A DNA stretch of 64,000 nucleotides from Faecalibacter rhinopitheci (GCF_015234135.1 NZ_JADGIK010000004.1:186001-250000), one strand, 5' to 3'; shown: positions 23,460-32,510, counted from the stretch's first letter. Notes: generated by a model not told the origin, from the letters alone. Numbers and translations: made by a program.

Positions 23460-24290
23460 ATGAATTTTTTAAAATTTACGCTTTGTAGCTTAGCATTTAC
23501 TTTTGGAATTACATCACAAGTCGATGCTCAAAATAGAGGAGAAGGAGTGAGACGAATGGAAACACAAAGTCGAGTAAATAATAATCCATCAAGTTCAATA
23601 AATACGCATAGAACTCAGAATACTCAAGTCAGAAATACACCTAGAGAGTCAACAAGAGTTTTGCCTCAGCAAAATAATAGTACAACAAAACAACAGGCTC
23701 ATCAAAATAGTTCTGTTTTGAGAGATGCAAATCATCGTAATCAAAATATAAACCATAAAAACCAAGAAAATGGTCAAATGGTAAAACGAGAGCCCAAAAG
23801 AAATAACCAAAATAATTCTAATGTCATCGTTCGTAGAGATCCTATTAAAGTGCAGAGAAATGATAATAAATATAACTACAGTTACAATCGACCTATAAAA
23901 TCTATTGATTACAACAGATATGCTCATCATAGTTACAATCAGGTAAATTTCTATGGTTATAATGGTATTTATTACAGACAATATAATAACAATTATGTAA
24001 GATATATGCCATCACCTGGCTTTAGAATTAATATTTTACCGTTAGGATTTTTGACTGTAAGTGTAGGATCTAGACCTTATTATTTTTATGAAGGTGTTTA
24101 TTACGAACCATATAGAAATGAATATAGAGTTGTTGAACCTCCAATAGGTGCTATTGTATATGCTTTACCAAGTGGATATGAAAAGGTAGAATATTATGGC
24201 GAATTTTATTATGAATTTGCTGGAGCATTATATGAGAAAATTTATCATAGAGGTGAGTTAGCTTATCAACTAGTAGGATATTTAAGTTAA
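23460..24290 (+). CDS. Exported DUF6515-like protein
   Basis: The 276-residue protein has a signal peptide (MNFLKFTLCSLAFTFGITSQVDAQ). A low-complexity Asn/Gln/Arg-rich segment follows (about 25-140, QNTQVRNTPRES, NHRNQNINHKNQ), with strongly basic patches. The C-terminal domain (about 180-276) has the Tyr/Gly-rich pattern of DUF6515: SRPYYFYEGVYYEPYRNEYR, VVEPPIGAIVYALPSGYE and ALYEKIYHRGELAYQLVGYL. Such proteins are probably outer-membrane or periplasmic, but their function is unknown. It stands alone between a 223-base AT-rich leader and a terminator. Confidence 0.75.
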   Translation: MNFLKFTLCSLAFTFGITSQVDAQNRGEGVRRMETQSRVNNNPSSSINTHRTQNTQVRNTPRESTRVLPQQNNSTTKQQAHQNSSVLRDANHRNQNINHKNQENGQMVKREPKRNNQNNSNVIVRRDPIKVQRNDNKYNYSYNRPIKSIDYNRYAHHSYNQVNFYGYNGIYYRQYNNNYVRYMPSPGFRINILPLGFLTVSVGSRPYYFYEGVYYEPYRNEYRVVEPPIGAIVYALPSGYEKVEYYGEFYYEFAGALYEKIYHRGELAYQLVGYLS

Positions 24291-24311
24291 TTTTCAAATA
24301 ATTTCAAATAT

Positions 24312-24345
24312 AAATCCCAATTCAATTTTTTTTGAATTGGGATTT
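24312..24345. terminator. Terminator after DUF6515-like gene
   Basis: AAATCCCAATTCAA (24312-24325) pairs with TTGAATTGGGATTT (24332-24345) around a T-rich loop. It lies between the convergent protein and tRNA genes and can act in both directions. Confidence 0.8.
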
Positions 24346-24353
24346 TATAATTG

Positions 24354-24427
24354 TAGCGAAGAGCAGAATCGAACTGCCGACCTCAGGGTTATGAATCCTG
24401 CGCTCTAACCATCTGAGCTACCTCGCC
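24354..24427 (-). tRNA. tRNA-Met (anticodon CAT)
   Basis: Read on the minus strand, 74 bases form a complete cloverleaf. The acceptor stem GGCGAGG pairs with CTTCGCT (two G-T pairs). The D-arm contains AGCTCAGATGGTTAGAGC, and the anticodon CAT is at 24391-24393 in the loop ATTCATAAC. The T-loop is TTCGATT. The 3' CCA is not encoded: the discriminator A is followed by CAA. An initiator tRNA would start with an unpaired C1, which is not seen. It is most likely elongator Met, but a CAU-Ile tRNA cannot be fully excluded. Confidence 0.93.
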
Positions 24428-24443
24428 ATTTTCTTTCGGTTTG

Positions 24444-24475
24444 CAAATATAAATATTTTTAAAAATAATGACAAA
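24444..24475 (-). promoter_or_regulatory. Promoter of tRNA-Met
   Basis: On the minus strand TTTG (24472-24475), 20 bases, then TATATTTG (24444-24451) fits the Bacteroidota TTTG-N19/20-TAnnTTTG consensus. The -7 box ends 17 bases before the tRNA 5' end. Confidence 0.75.
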
Positions 24476-24540
24476 GTTATATTTCATTTTTTTTGGTAAG
24501 TACATTTCATTTTATATCTTGCGGGCAATAAATAAGAATT

Positions 24541-24924
24541 ATGCCTAAAAAGAAATATCAAGTAGAATTTTCTATTAATGCTTCTCCATCATTATTATAT
24601 AATTATCTATCCAATCCATCAGGATTGTCAGAATGGTTTGCTAACAATGTTAATTCGAGAGGAGAAAAGTACACTTTTATTTGGGATGGACACGAAGAAT
24701 CAGCCTTCTTAATGAAGTCTAAACAAGATACTTATGTTCGTTTTCAGTGGGAGGACGATGAAGATACAAAATATTTCTTCGAATTAAATATTGTTGTTGA
24801 TGAATTAACAAACGATGTTTCTATTGTAATTACTGACTTTGCTGAAGAAGATGAAGTAGAAGAGTCTAAGGAATTATGGGAAAGTCAAATTGAAGATTTA
24901 AAGAAAGTATTGGGTTCTAAATAA
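24541..24924 (+). CDS. START-like domain protein
   Basis: The 127-residue cytoplasmic protein has the START-like/SRPBCC fold common in Bacteroidota. It begins KKYQVEFSINASPSLLYNYL, followed by SNPSGLSEWFANNV. A central strand reads YVRFQWEDDEDTKYFFELNI, and a long acidic C-terminal helix (ELWESQIEDLKKVLGSK) completes the lipid-binding-like cavity. The ligand is unknown. The class IV aminotransferase-like gene begins nine bases after its stop. Confidence 0.85.
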   Translation: MPKKKYQVEFSINASPSLLYNYLSNPSGLSEWFANNVNSRGEKYTFIWDGHEESAFLMKSKQDTYVRFQWEDDEDTKYFFELNIVVDELTNDVSIVITDFAEEDEVEESKELWESQIEDLKKVLGSK

Positions 24925-24933
24925 GCTAAATTT

Positions 24934-25758
24934 TTGATTTTGAAATTAAATGCAGGAGGATTAATTGTACATCAGGAGAATTATTCGATTAGTGGTGCTA
25001 ATCGAGCATTTTCTCATGGCGATTCAATTAAAGAAGTTTTACGATTAGTAAATGGTGAAATTCATGATTGGGAAGATCATTATTTTAATTTAATGGCTTC
25101 TATGAGAATATTTCGTATGAATATTCCACTATCTTTTACGCCAGAATTTTTCCAAGAAGAAATTATAAAAGTTGCGAATGCAAATAACATTAAAAATGGT
25201 AAAGTAGAGTTTTTTACTTTCCGTTTGAACAATCAAAATTTATTAGAATCTGAAATCGATTTTGTAATTTCAATTCAAGAAAGTGAAAAATCATGGGAGT
25301 TTTTTGATAATTCAGCAGAAATAGAAGTCTTTAAAGATTTTCAAATCAATACTTCATTCTATGCATTAGTTAATGCACCTCATCCTGAGGAATATATTGC
25401 AGAAATATATGCTCTAGAAAATGAGTATAATGATTTAGTCTTACTAAATGCAGATAAGCGAATGGCTCGTACCTTAAAAGGGAATATTTTTGTAGTGAAA
25501 GACAATGTAATCAAAACTCCAAAACAAGAAGAAGGAGTTATAAAAAGTGTCTTAAGAAATAATTTTATAGCTTCTATTAAAAACAATAGTGAATATGAAG
25601 TTCAGGAAGTAGAAATATTTCCATTTGAAATTCAGAAAGCAGATGAAGTTTTTATATTAATTGATGGGATAGGAATACAATCTGTCTCACAAAACAGAAA
25701 AAAAGCTTATCCATCACATCTTACAAAATCAATTTTTAATACTTATTTTAAAAATTAA
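24934..25758 (+). CDS. Class IV aminotransferase-like protein, active site apparently lost
   Basis: The 274-residue sequence keeps the class IV (BCAT/PabC) fold pattern: ANRAFSHGDSIKEVLRLVNGEI near 22, YIAEIYALENEYNDLVLLN at about 154-172, KGNIFVVKDNVIKTPKQEEG near 182, and a final DEVFILIDGIGIQSV. Key catalytic positions differ. The segment that should carry the PLP-binding Lys reads FYALVNAPHPEE (142-153) without Lys. The Glu that contacts the PLP ring, normally in TESxSxNIF, is replaced in MARTLKGNIF. The phosphate-binding Arg after the first motif is not evident. It may be a non-catalytic or changed-function homologue. The start is TTG, nine bases after the START-like gene. Its stop overlaps that of the convergent AlgH gene. 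Confidence 0.75.
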   Translation: MILKLNAGGLIVHQENYSISGANRAFSHGDSIKEVLRLVNGEIHDWEDHYFNLMASMRIFRMNIPLSFTPEFFQEEIIKVANANNIKNGKVEFFTFRLNNQNLLESEIDFVISIQESEKSWEFFDNSAEIEVFKDFQINTSFYALVNAPHPEEYIAEIYALENEYNDLVLLNADKRMARTLKGNIFVVKDNVIKTPKQEEGVIKSVLRNNFIASIKNNSEYEVQEVEIFPFEIQKADEVFILIDGIGIQSVSQNRKKAYPSHLTKSIFNTYFKN

Positions 25759-26309
25759 TTCATAAAAGGATCCAAGGGGGTGTTGAGCCATATTAGGTTT
25801 TCACCTCCTAATTTTTTTAGAGAATTTTTCCACAAATCATTTTCCCAATGATTTAATATATTGATATTTTCTTCATCAAGGATTTCCCATTCTTTATTAG
25901 AAAGTTCATTTTCTAATTGATTGGCCTCCCAGCCGCAATATCCTAAGCAAAATTTAATTTCTGATTCATCAATTATATTTTCAGAAATTGCGTTACACAA
26001 ATCATCAAAATTTCCGGACCAGTACATATTATCTTGTATATGCAAACTATCAGTTATTAGATCTGGACGATGATGTAAGTAAAATATTTGTTCTTTTTGG
26101 ACAGGTCCACCTTCAAAAACGATTTGATTAGAATTAATTTGTGATAAAAATATATGTATAGGTAGATGAGAAGGTTTATTAATAATAAATCCCAAGCTGC
26201 CTTCATTAGAATGTTCCGCGATTATAACAATACTCCTGTTAAAAATATCTAATGATAATGATGGTCTTGCTAATAAAATAGCTCCTTTTTTTATACTTTT
26301 GACTGACAT
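25755..26309 (-). CDS. YqgE/AlgH family protein
   Basis: A 184-residue protein of the widespread UPF0301 family. It has the conserved opening KGAILLARPSLSLDIFNRSI, then VIIAEHSNEGSLGFIINKPS, VFEGGPVQKEQIFYLH and the motif FCLGYCGWEANQLENEL (about 140-156). AlgH was linked to alginate regulation in Pseudomonas, but its biochemical role is unresolved. Here it is monocistronic and overlaps the convergent aminotransferase-like gene by four bases at the stops. Divergent pdxH starts 84 bases away. Confidence 0.93.
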   Translation of the reverse strand: MSVKSIKKGAILLARPSLSLDIFNRSIVIIAEHSNEGSLGFIINKPSHLPIHIFLSQINSNQIVFEGGPVQKEQIFYLHHRPDLITDSLHIQDNMYWSGNFDDLCNAISENIIDESEIKFCLGYCGWEANQLENELSNKEWEILDEENINILNHWENDLWKNSLKKLGGENLIWLNTPLDPFMN

Positions 26310-26392
26310 ATAATAAATACAAATATTAGGTTTAGAAACTTCTCTATATTCTTACCTATAACTAATATAATAAAATATTTAAACTTTTAAAT

Positions 26393-27040
26393 ATGAAAGA
26401 AGATTTAAGTTTTCATCGAAAATCATATGATAAAAAATCTATGAAATTTGAGGATTTAAAAGATAATCCAATGGAACAATTTAGAGATTGGTTTTTACAA
26501 GCTGAATCTTGCGAAGGTGTAGACGAGGCTAATGCAATGGCGATATCTACAATAAGTTTGGATGGTTTTCCTAGAACAAGAATTGTTTTATTAAAGCGAT
26601 TTACTGACGAAGGGTTTATTTTCTATACGAATTATAATAGCCAAAAAGGAATAGCTTTGCTTGAGAATCCAAACATATGTTTATCATTTTTTTGGCCTTA
26701 CTTAGAGCAGCAAATTATTATAAAAGGAATTGCTGAAAAAACCTCAGAAAATACATCAGATGGCTATTTTGAGACTCGACCAAGAGGAAGTCAGATTGGG
26801 GCTTGGATTTCTCAACAAAGTAGTATAATTGATGAAAATGAAGATCTTGAACTTGAAGTTAAAACATTAGAGCAAGATTATGAAGGGAAGGAAATACCTA
26901 GACCATCTCATTGGGGTGGGTTTTTAGTTCGTCCAGTAGAAATAGAATTTTGGCAAGGAAGACCAAACCGATTACATGATCGTGTGAGATATGTTTTACA
27001 AGAAGATTATGATTGGAAAAAAGAACGCTTAGCTCCATAA
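26393..27040 (+). CDS. pdxH: Pyridoxamine 5'-phosphate oxidase
   Basis: Oxidises pyridoxamine or pyridoxine 5'-phosphate to PLP with FMN and O2, the last step of PLP synthesis and salvage. The length of 215 residues is normal. Motifs include PMEQFRDWFLQAE, GFPRTRIVLLKRFTDEGFIFYTN (FMN site), NYNSQKG, and the C-terminal PSHWGGFLVRPVEIEFWQGR followed by NRLHDRVRY, which binds substrate phosphate and ring. It is preceded by an 83-base leader and closed by a strong bidirectional terminator. Confidence 0.95.
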   Translation: MKEDLSFHRKSYDKKSMKFEDLKDNPMEQFRDWFLQAESCEGVDEANAMAISTISLDGFPRTRIVLLKRFTDEGFIFYTNYNSQKGIALLENPNICLSFFWPYLEQQIIIKGIAEKTSENTSDGYFETRPRGSQIGAWISQQSSIIDENEDLELEVKTLEQDYEGKEIPRPSHWGGFLVRPVEIEFWQGRPNRLHDRVRYVLQEDYDWKKERLAP

Positions 27041-27047
27041 AATAAAA

Positions 27048-27073
27048 AAGCCTATCAGTAATGATAGGCTTTC
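27048..27073. terminator. Bidirectional terminator between pdxH and HU gene
   Basis: AAGCCTATCA (27048/9-27057) and TGATAGGCTT (27062-27071) pair around a GTAA loop with A/T flanks. It separates two convergent genes. Confidence 0.85.
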
Positions 27074-27104
27074 TAAATATTTTAAATAATTAGTAAAATA
27101 TTAA

Positions 27105-27392
27105 TTATTTCTTTTTCTTTTTATCAACTGATTCAGATAACTCAGATCCAGCTTTAAATTTTGCTACAGTTTTAGCAGCAATTTGAATTTCTTTCTTAGT
27201 TTGTGGATTGATTCCAGTTCTCGCAGCTCTGTCAGAAGTTGAGAAAGTTCCGAATCCAACTAAAGCAACTTTGTCACCAGCAGATAATGCTTTAGTAACA
27301 TTTTCAGTGAATGAATTTAATGCTTTTTTTGCAGCTTCTTTAGAGATGCCAGCATCAGCAGCCATAGCGTCAATAAGTTCTGATTTGTTCAT
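27105..27392 (-). CDS. hup: HU-family DNA-binding protein
   Basis: A 95-residue nucleoid protein of the HU/IHF family that bends and compacts DNA as a dimer. It opens MNKSELIDAMAADAGISKEA and has the dimer core VGFGTFSTSDRAARTGINPQ. The DNA-binding arm reads ARTGINPQTKKEIQI, with the intercalating Pro. The C-terminus is AKTVAKFKAGSELSES and a Lys tail. It is monocistronic, with a strong consensus promoter, as expected for an abundant protein. Confidence 0.95.
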   Translation of the reverse strand: MNKSELIDAMAADAGISKEAAKKALNSFTENVTKALSAGDKVALVGFGTFSTSDRAARTGINPQTKKEIQIAAKTVAKFKAGSELSESVDKKKKK

Positions 27393-27422
27393 AGTCTTAA
27401 CTTTTTATAATTAATTTATACA

Positions 27423-27452
27423 CAAATATACTCTTTCCCGTTATTTGTGCAA
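27423..27452 (-). promoter_or_regulatory. Promoter of HU gene
   Basis: On the minus strand TTG (27450-27452), 19 bases, then TATATTTG (27423-27430) is an excellent match to the Bacteroidota promoter. The -7 box lies 30 bases upstream of the ATG. Confidence 0.85.
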
Positions 27453-27511
27453 GTTTAGACGTAAAAAAAATCAAAAAAATTACCAAAAAAAGGTAAAAAA
27501 ATTAAGATTTA

Positions 27512-28453
27512 CTATTTGATATACAAATTAGATTCGTTTTGGTGACCGTTTATAAAATCTTTGGCACTCATTTTTCTTTTTCCCTCTGGTTGAAGTTCAG
27601 TTATTTCATACATTCCATCTTGTAAATGAATATATAAGTTATTTTTAGTTCGAACCATTTCAAAAAGTTCACCTGTTTTTTCTATTTCAGATTTTAAACC
27701 TCCTGAAATTTTTAAGGTTTTAAATTTATCATCTGAACCATAAGTTGTCCATGCACATGGATAAGGAGATAGTCCACGTATTTTATTATGTATAGTTTCA
27801 ATTGATTGATTCCAATCAATTTTACAATCTTCTTTAAAAATTTTTGGAGCGTGATTTAATACTAATGCTTCATCTTGTGGATGTGGTTTTAAAGTATCTG
27901 ATGCTAATCCATCAAGAGTTTTTACAACTAATTTAGCACCAATATCCATTAATTGATCATGAATAACTCCTACAGTATCATTTTCTCCAATTTTAACTTC
28001 ATTAGAAATTAAAATATTACCAGTATCAATTTCTTCATCGATAAGGAAAGTTGTAACACCTGTCTTTGTATCTCCATTCATTACAGCCCAGTTAATAGGG
28101 GCAGCACCACGATACTGAGGAAGTAAAGATCCGTGTAAATTAAATGTTCCCTTTTTTGGCATAGACCATACAACTTTAGGTAACATACGAAAGGCTACAA
28201 CTACAAAAACATCTGCATTTAATTCCTTCAAATTATTAACAAACTCTTCATTTTTTAATTTTTCAGGTTGTAAAATATTTAAATCATGTACTAAGGCATA
28301 TTTCTTTACATCAGATATATTTATTTTTTGTCCACGTCCTGCAGGTTTGTCCGGAACTGTAACAACACCTACAACTTCATGTTGACTATTTGTATGTATT
28401 TCATTCAGAGAAGCTACAGCAAATTCTGGAGTTCCCATAAAAACTACGCGCAT
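27512..28453 (-). CDS. fmt: Methionyl-tRNA formyltransferase
   Basis: Formylates Met-tRNAi with 10-formyl-tetrahydrofolate for translation initiation. The 313 residues carry the full family layout: MRVVFMGTPEFAVASL at the start, PDKPAGRGQ, the catalytic block FNLHGSLLPQYRGAAPINWA (about 102-121), then GVTTFLIDEEIDTGNIL and a C-terminal tRNA-binding domain (LSPYPCAWTTYG). It lies eight bases downstream of recQ on the same strand and is probably cotranscribed with it. Confidence 0.96.
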   Translation of the reverse strand: MRVVFMGTPEFAVASLNEIHTNSQHEVVGVVTVPDKPAGRGQKINISDVKKYALVHDLNILQPEKLKNEEFVNNLKELNADVFVVVAFRMLPKVVWSMPKKGTFNLHGSLLPQYRGAAPINWAVMNGDTKTGVTTFLIDEEIDTGNILISNEVKIGENDTVGVIHDQLMDIGAKLVVKTLDGLASDTLKPHPQDEALVLNHAPKIFKEDCKIDWNQSIETIHNKIRGLSPYPCAWTTYGSDDKFKTLKISGGLKSEIEKTGELFEMVRTKNNLYIHLQDGMYEITELQPEGKRKMSAKDFINGHQNESNLYIK

Positions 28454-28461
28454 ATTATATT

Positions 28462-30318
28462 TTATTTTAATTTATACGTATCTATTCCTATAGGTTCAAT
28501 CACATATTCATCAATTAAATATTGGATTGTAGCAAGAATAGTTTCTTTCGGCGAAGTTAAGAATTTTGTAAGAATTTCTTCTGTTGATTTTGGTCCGTCT
28601 CCTAGATATTCTGTAATATTCTTTTTGATTTCCTCCGATTTTCTTTGTTTTCGACAAATGTCACATTTGCCACAGTTTTGAGTAGATTTTTCATTAAAAT
28701 ATGCTAATAACATTCGTTCTCTGCACATTTCTTTTTGTGAGGCATAATATCCTACAGCTTGTAATCTTTTCCATTGAGAAATTTGAATTTCTTTAAATAT
28801 TGTCCATAATTTATTCTTAAACAATGAATCTTCTCTAGGAACTAAAAATCTAAATCTTGCTAAATAACGGTCTGAATATTCAAGCACTTGTCGGTCTCGT
28901 AATTCTTGTAATTTTTGTCTTACGATACTTACACTTTCTCCAATTTCAAAACTGATTCGTCCTTCGCTGATTTCTTTATGTTGAATAAAAATTCCGGGAG
29001 AATTCCTTTGCAGAAAATCTATAATAGGATTGTTGAGATTGTGAGAAGTCTTAGGATTGATAAGTATTTTTACTGTACTAAGTTGTGCATAGTTTTTCTG
29101 AAAAATTACGCCTTGTGTATTAAGAAAATCCAAAAACATCACAACCGTTTTTGCATTAATTTTAAATTGTTCAGAAAATTTAGGAATATCTAATGTATAA
29201 TTCACATCATGTAGTTCACCTTCTCCAATAATTAAATGGCTAAATAATGCATTGGCAATACGTTGAAATTCTTTTTCAGAAGGTAAATTAGCTTTAAAAA
29301 TGTTCTCAGCATTAATTTGATCATTTTCATGGTAGAGATATATCCCTTTGGCAGGAATATTATCTCGTCCTGCTCTTCCAACTTCTTGATAGTAAGATTC
29401 TATACTTGGAGGTAAATCTAAATGGAAAACAGAACGTACATTTGGTTTATCTATTCCCATCCCAAAAGCATTTGTTGCCACCATTATTTGTGTAGAACTA
29501 TTGGTCCAATTATTTTGCTTAAGCTCTTTATCATCTTTAGTTAATTTGGCATGAAAATATTCAGCATCAAGCTGTTTATCAATTAAGAATTGTGCTAATT
29601 CTTGTGATTGTCTGCGATTTCTCACAAAAATGATAGAACTTTCTTTAAATTTTCGATAATATTTTAATAAATCACCATATTTATCATTAGAATGTACAAC
29701 ATGATACGAAAGATTTGAACGTTTTAATGTAGACTGAAATATATTTGGATTTCTTAATTCCAGTTTTTGAATAATTTCAGTTTTAATTTTATTGGTTGCA
29801 GTAGCCGTAAGAGCTAAAATAGGAATGTTTTGAAAGACTTGTTTTATTTTCGCTATTTTGTGATATGCTGGTCTAAAATCGTGTCCCCATTCTGAAATAC
29901 AATGAGCTTCGTCTATAGTGATCAAAGAAATTTTGACTGATTTTAAATGTTCAATAAAAATTGAACTTAATAATCTTTCAGGTGAAACATATAATAATTT
30001 GATCTCTCCACGACGAGCTTGTTCTAAAATTTGAACAATTTCTGTCATTGTATATTCACTAGAAACTAATTGAGCAGGAATATTATTTGCTTTTAGTTGA
30101 TTAACTTGATCTTTCATTAAAGCAATTAATGGAGAGATGACTAACGTTAGACCTTCAAACATTAGGGCAGGAATCTGAAAGCACATGGATTTTCCACCAC
30201 CAGTTGGTAATACAGCTAATGTATCTGTTTTACTTAATACGGAATGAATGATATCTTCTTGCGGTGCTCTAAAGTCATCGTAGCCCCAATAATATTTTAG
30301 AATTTCTTTTGCAGTCAA
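28462..30318 (-). CDS. recQ: ATP-dependent DNA helicase RecQ
   Basis: A 3'-5' superfamily 2 helicase for recombination and replication repair. The 618 residues hold Walker A LPTGGGKSMCFQIP, motif II DEAH (TIDEAHCISEWGHDFRP), TATAT motif III and GRAGRD motif VI. After these come the RecQ zinc site Cys residues (MCRERMLL and NCGKCDICRK), then a winged-helix region. No clear HRDC domain is visible at the C-terminus. The start is TTG at 30318: an in-frame TAA lies two codons upstream and no ATG fits. fmt follows eight bases downstream. Confidence 0.95.
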   Translation of the reverse strand: MTAKEILKYYWGYDDFRAPQEDIIHSVLSKTDTLAVLPTGGGKSMCFQIPALMFEGLTLVISPLIALMKDQVNQLKANNIPAQLVSSEYTMTEIVQILEQARRGEIKLLYVSPERLLSSIFIEHLKSVKISLITIDEAHCISEWGHDFRPAYHKIAKIKQVFQNIPILALTATATNKIKTEIIQKLELRNPNIFQSTLKRSNLSYHVVHSNDKYGDLLKYYRKFKESSIIFVRNRRQSQELAQFLIDKQLDAEYFHAKLTKDDKELKQNNWTNSSTQIMVATNAFGMGIDKPNVRSVFHLDLPPSIESYYQEVGRAGRDNIPAKGIYLYHENDQINAENIFKANLPSEKEFQRIANALFSHLIIGEGELHDVNYTLDIPKFSEQFKINAKTVVMFLDFLNTQGVIFQKNYAQLSTVKILINPKTSHNLNNPIIDFLQRNSPGIFIQHKEISEGRISFEIGESVSIVRQKLQELRDRQVLEYSDRYLARFRFLVPREDSLFKNKLWTIFKEIQISQWKRLQAVGYYASQKEMCRERMLLAYFNEKSTQNCGKCDICRKQRKSEEIKKNITEYLGDGPKSTEEILTKFLTSPKETILATIQYLIDEYVIEPIGIDTYKLK

Positions 30319-30401
30319 ATCTTAAAAGCTTTCTGGTAAAAATAACATATATAAGTTATATAATCTCTTGAAATGGCATCAAAAATTAAATCATATATAA
30401 A

Positions 30402-30428
30402 AAAAGGTAAGCTATTTGCTTACCTTTT
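30402..30428 (-). terminator. Terminator of prolyl oligopeptidase gene
   Basis: GGTAAGC (30406-30412) and GCTTACC (30418-30424) form a stem with TATTT loop, extended by AAAA/TTTT pairs. It lies just after the minus-strand stop at 30436. Confidence 0.8.
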
Positions 30429-30435
30429 AATAAAT

Positions 30436-32478
30436 TTATTTTGTAATACCTTCTAACATAAATAAGAAGGCATCTTCTTTAGCATCTTCCTTTAAGGATT
30501 CAAATCGTCCTGATGCACCTCCGTGTCCAGTATCCATATTTGTATCTAGAAGTAGAATGTTATTATCTGTTTTTAAATCACGCAACTTTGCTACCCATTT
30601 TGCAGGTTCCCAATATTGTACTTGAGAATCGTGTAAACCTGTAGATACATACATATTTGGATATGCTTTTGCTTCTACGTTATCGTACGGAGAATACTCT
30701 TTCATGTAATGGTAGTATTCTTCTTCATTCGGATTTCCCCATTCGTCATATTCTCCAGTTGTTAAAGGAATTGTATCATCTAACATTGTTGTTACAACAT
30801 CTACAAATGGAACTTGAGCTACAATACCATTAAATAAATTTGGCTCATAATTAATAACAGCTCCCATCAATAGACCACCAGCAGAACCACCCATTCCGTA
30901 CAAATGTGGAGTAGAAGTGTAGTTTGAAGATATTAGATGTTTAGCACAATCTATATAATCAAAGAAAGTATTCTTCTTATCTAGCATTTTACCATCTTCA
31001 TACCATTCTCTTCCTAAATATTGTCCTCCACGGATATGAGCTATCGCATAAACAAAACCACGATCTAATAAACTTAAACGGATAGAACTAAAATTAGGTT
31101 CTATTGTATAACCATAAGATCCGTAAGCGTATAGTAATAAAGGAGTATCAGCCGATAGCTTTGTATCTTTGTGATGCACTAATGAAATCGCTACCTTTTC
31201 ACCATCACGAGCTTCAGCCCAAATACGTTCAGATACGTAGTTGTCTTTATTAAAATCTCCTAAGACTTCTTGTTCCTTTTTAACTATTGACGTTTTATCT
31301 TTCATGTTAAAGTCAATGACTGACGTTGGAGTAGTTAAAGAAGTATAACCGTAACGTAAGATATCTGTATCAAAATCAGTATTTGTTCCTGTACCAGCTG
31401 TATAAGTCTCTTCGTTAAATGGTAAATAATAATCTTCTGATCCATCCCATGCTTTAATGTTCATTTGCATTAAACCATTTGTACGTTCTTCGATTACTAA
31501 GTAATTTTTAAATATTTCGAACCCTTCAATAAAGGTATCTTCGCGGTGTGCAATAACCTCAACCCAATTTTCTTGAGTTGTGTTGCTCACCGGAGTTTTC
31601 ATTAATTTAAAGTTAAATGCGTCATCTTTATTGGTTTGAATGTAAAATTCATTTCCGAAATGTTCAATTGCATATTCTAAATCACGCTCTCTTTCTTGGA
31701 AAATTTTAAATTCTGAATCTGGTTCGTTCGCTGAAATAAATCTGTATTCATCAGATACTGTAGATGAAGTACCAATGATAATAAACTCTCTTGATTTTGA
31801 TTTATAAACATAAACAGAAAACGTATCATCAGTCTCCTCATATACTAAAATATCTTCCTCTGAAGCAGTGCCTAATTTATGTTTCCATATTTGGTAAGCT
31901 CTTAATGTTTCATCTTTTCTGGTGTAAAACAAAGTTTCATTATCCGCTGCCCAAACAGAACCACCTGTAGTATTTTCAATTTTATCTTCTAAAATTTCAC
32001 CTGTTTCTAAATTTTTTATCTGGATAGTATATATTCTTCTAGAAACATTGTCTACTCCAAATGTACACAATCTATTATCTGGAGAGATAGAAAGTCCTTC
32101 TAGTTTGTAATATGAATAACCTTCGGCCATTGGATTTACATCGAAAAGAATTTGATCTTCATTATCTAATGTATCTTTACGACGCTTATGAATTGGATAT
32201 TCTTTTCCTTTTTGATATTCTGTTAAATACCAATAGCCATTAAGTTTATAGGGAACTGAAGAATCATCTTCTTTGATGCGAGATTTCATTTCCTCAAACA
32301 ACTTTGCTTGAAGTTCTTCTGTAGGTTTTAAAACCTCAGCAGTGTATTTATTTTCATCTTCAAGATATTGAATAACCTCAAGGTTTTCACGTTCATTTAA
32401 CCAATAGTAGTTATCTATACGAATATCTCCATGTTTCTCTAACTTCTTTTCTATTTTCTTAGCAATTGGTGCTTGCAT
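30436..32478 (-). CDS. ptrB: S9 family peptidase, oligopeptidase B type
   Basis: A 680-residue serine peptidase that cleaves short peptides after basic residues. The N-terminal propeller (about 70-400) is followed by the catalytic alpha/beta-hydrolase domain (about 420-680). The nucleophile motif is LYGMGGSAGGLLMG (Ser about 528). Also present are YAYGSYGYTIEPNF, HIRGGQYLGREWYEDG, and the Asp and His of GLHDSQVQYWEP and DTGHGGASGRFE. The early phrase DNYYWLNERENLEVIQYLEDE matches the oligopeptidase B family. No signal peptide is visible, so it acts in the cytoplasm. It is monocistronic, with a terminator. Confidence 0.92.
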   Translation of the reverse strand: MQAPIAKKIEKKLEKHGDIRIDNYYWLNERENLEVIQYLEDENKYTAEVLKPTEELQAKLFEEMKSRIKEDDSSVPYKLNGYWYLTEYQKGKEYPIHKRRKDTLDNEDQILFDVNPMAEGYSYYKLEGLSISPDNRLCTFGVDNVSRRIYTIQIKNLETGEILEDKIENTTGGSVWAADNETLFYTRKDETLRAYQIWKHKLGTASEEDILVYEETDDTFSVYVYKSKSREFIIIGTSSTVSDEYRFISANEPDSEFKIFQERERDLEYAIEHFGNEFYIQTNKDDAFNFKLMKTPVSNTTQENWVEVIAHREDTFIEGFEIFKNYLVIEERTNGLMQMNIKAWDGSEDYYLPFNEETYTAGTGTNTDFDTDILRYGYTSLTTPTSVIDFNMKDKTSIVKKEQEVLGDFNKDNYVSERIWAEARDGEKVAISLVHHKDTKLSADTPLLLYAYGSYGYTIEPNFSSIRLSLLDRGFVYAIAHIRGGQYLGREWYEDGKMLDKKNTFFDYIDCAKHLISSNYTSTPHLYGMGGSAGGLLMGAVINYEPNLFNGIVAQVPFVDVVTTMLDDTIPLTTGEYDEWGNPNEEEYYHYMKEYSPYDNVEAKAYPNMYVSTGLHDSQVQYWEPAKWVAKLRDLKTDNNILLLDTNMDTGHGGASGRFESLKEDAKEDAFLFMLEGITK

Positions 32479-32510
32479 AATTTTCTAATTTCAGGTAATA
32501 TTTGGACGAA

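Noticed and set aside
24354-24427. tRNA-Ile with CAT anticodon, or initiator tRNA
   Set aside because: The acceptor begins with a paired G, unlike an initiator. Nothing specific supports the Ile-2 type, though without a tRNA model this is a judgement.
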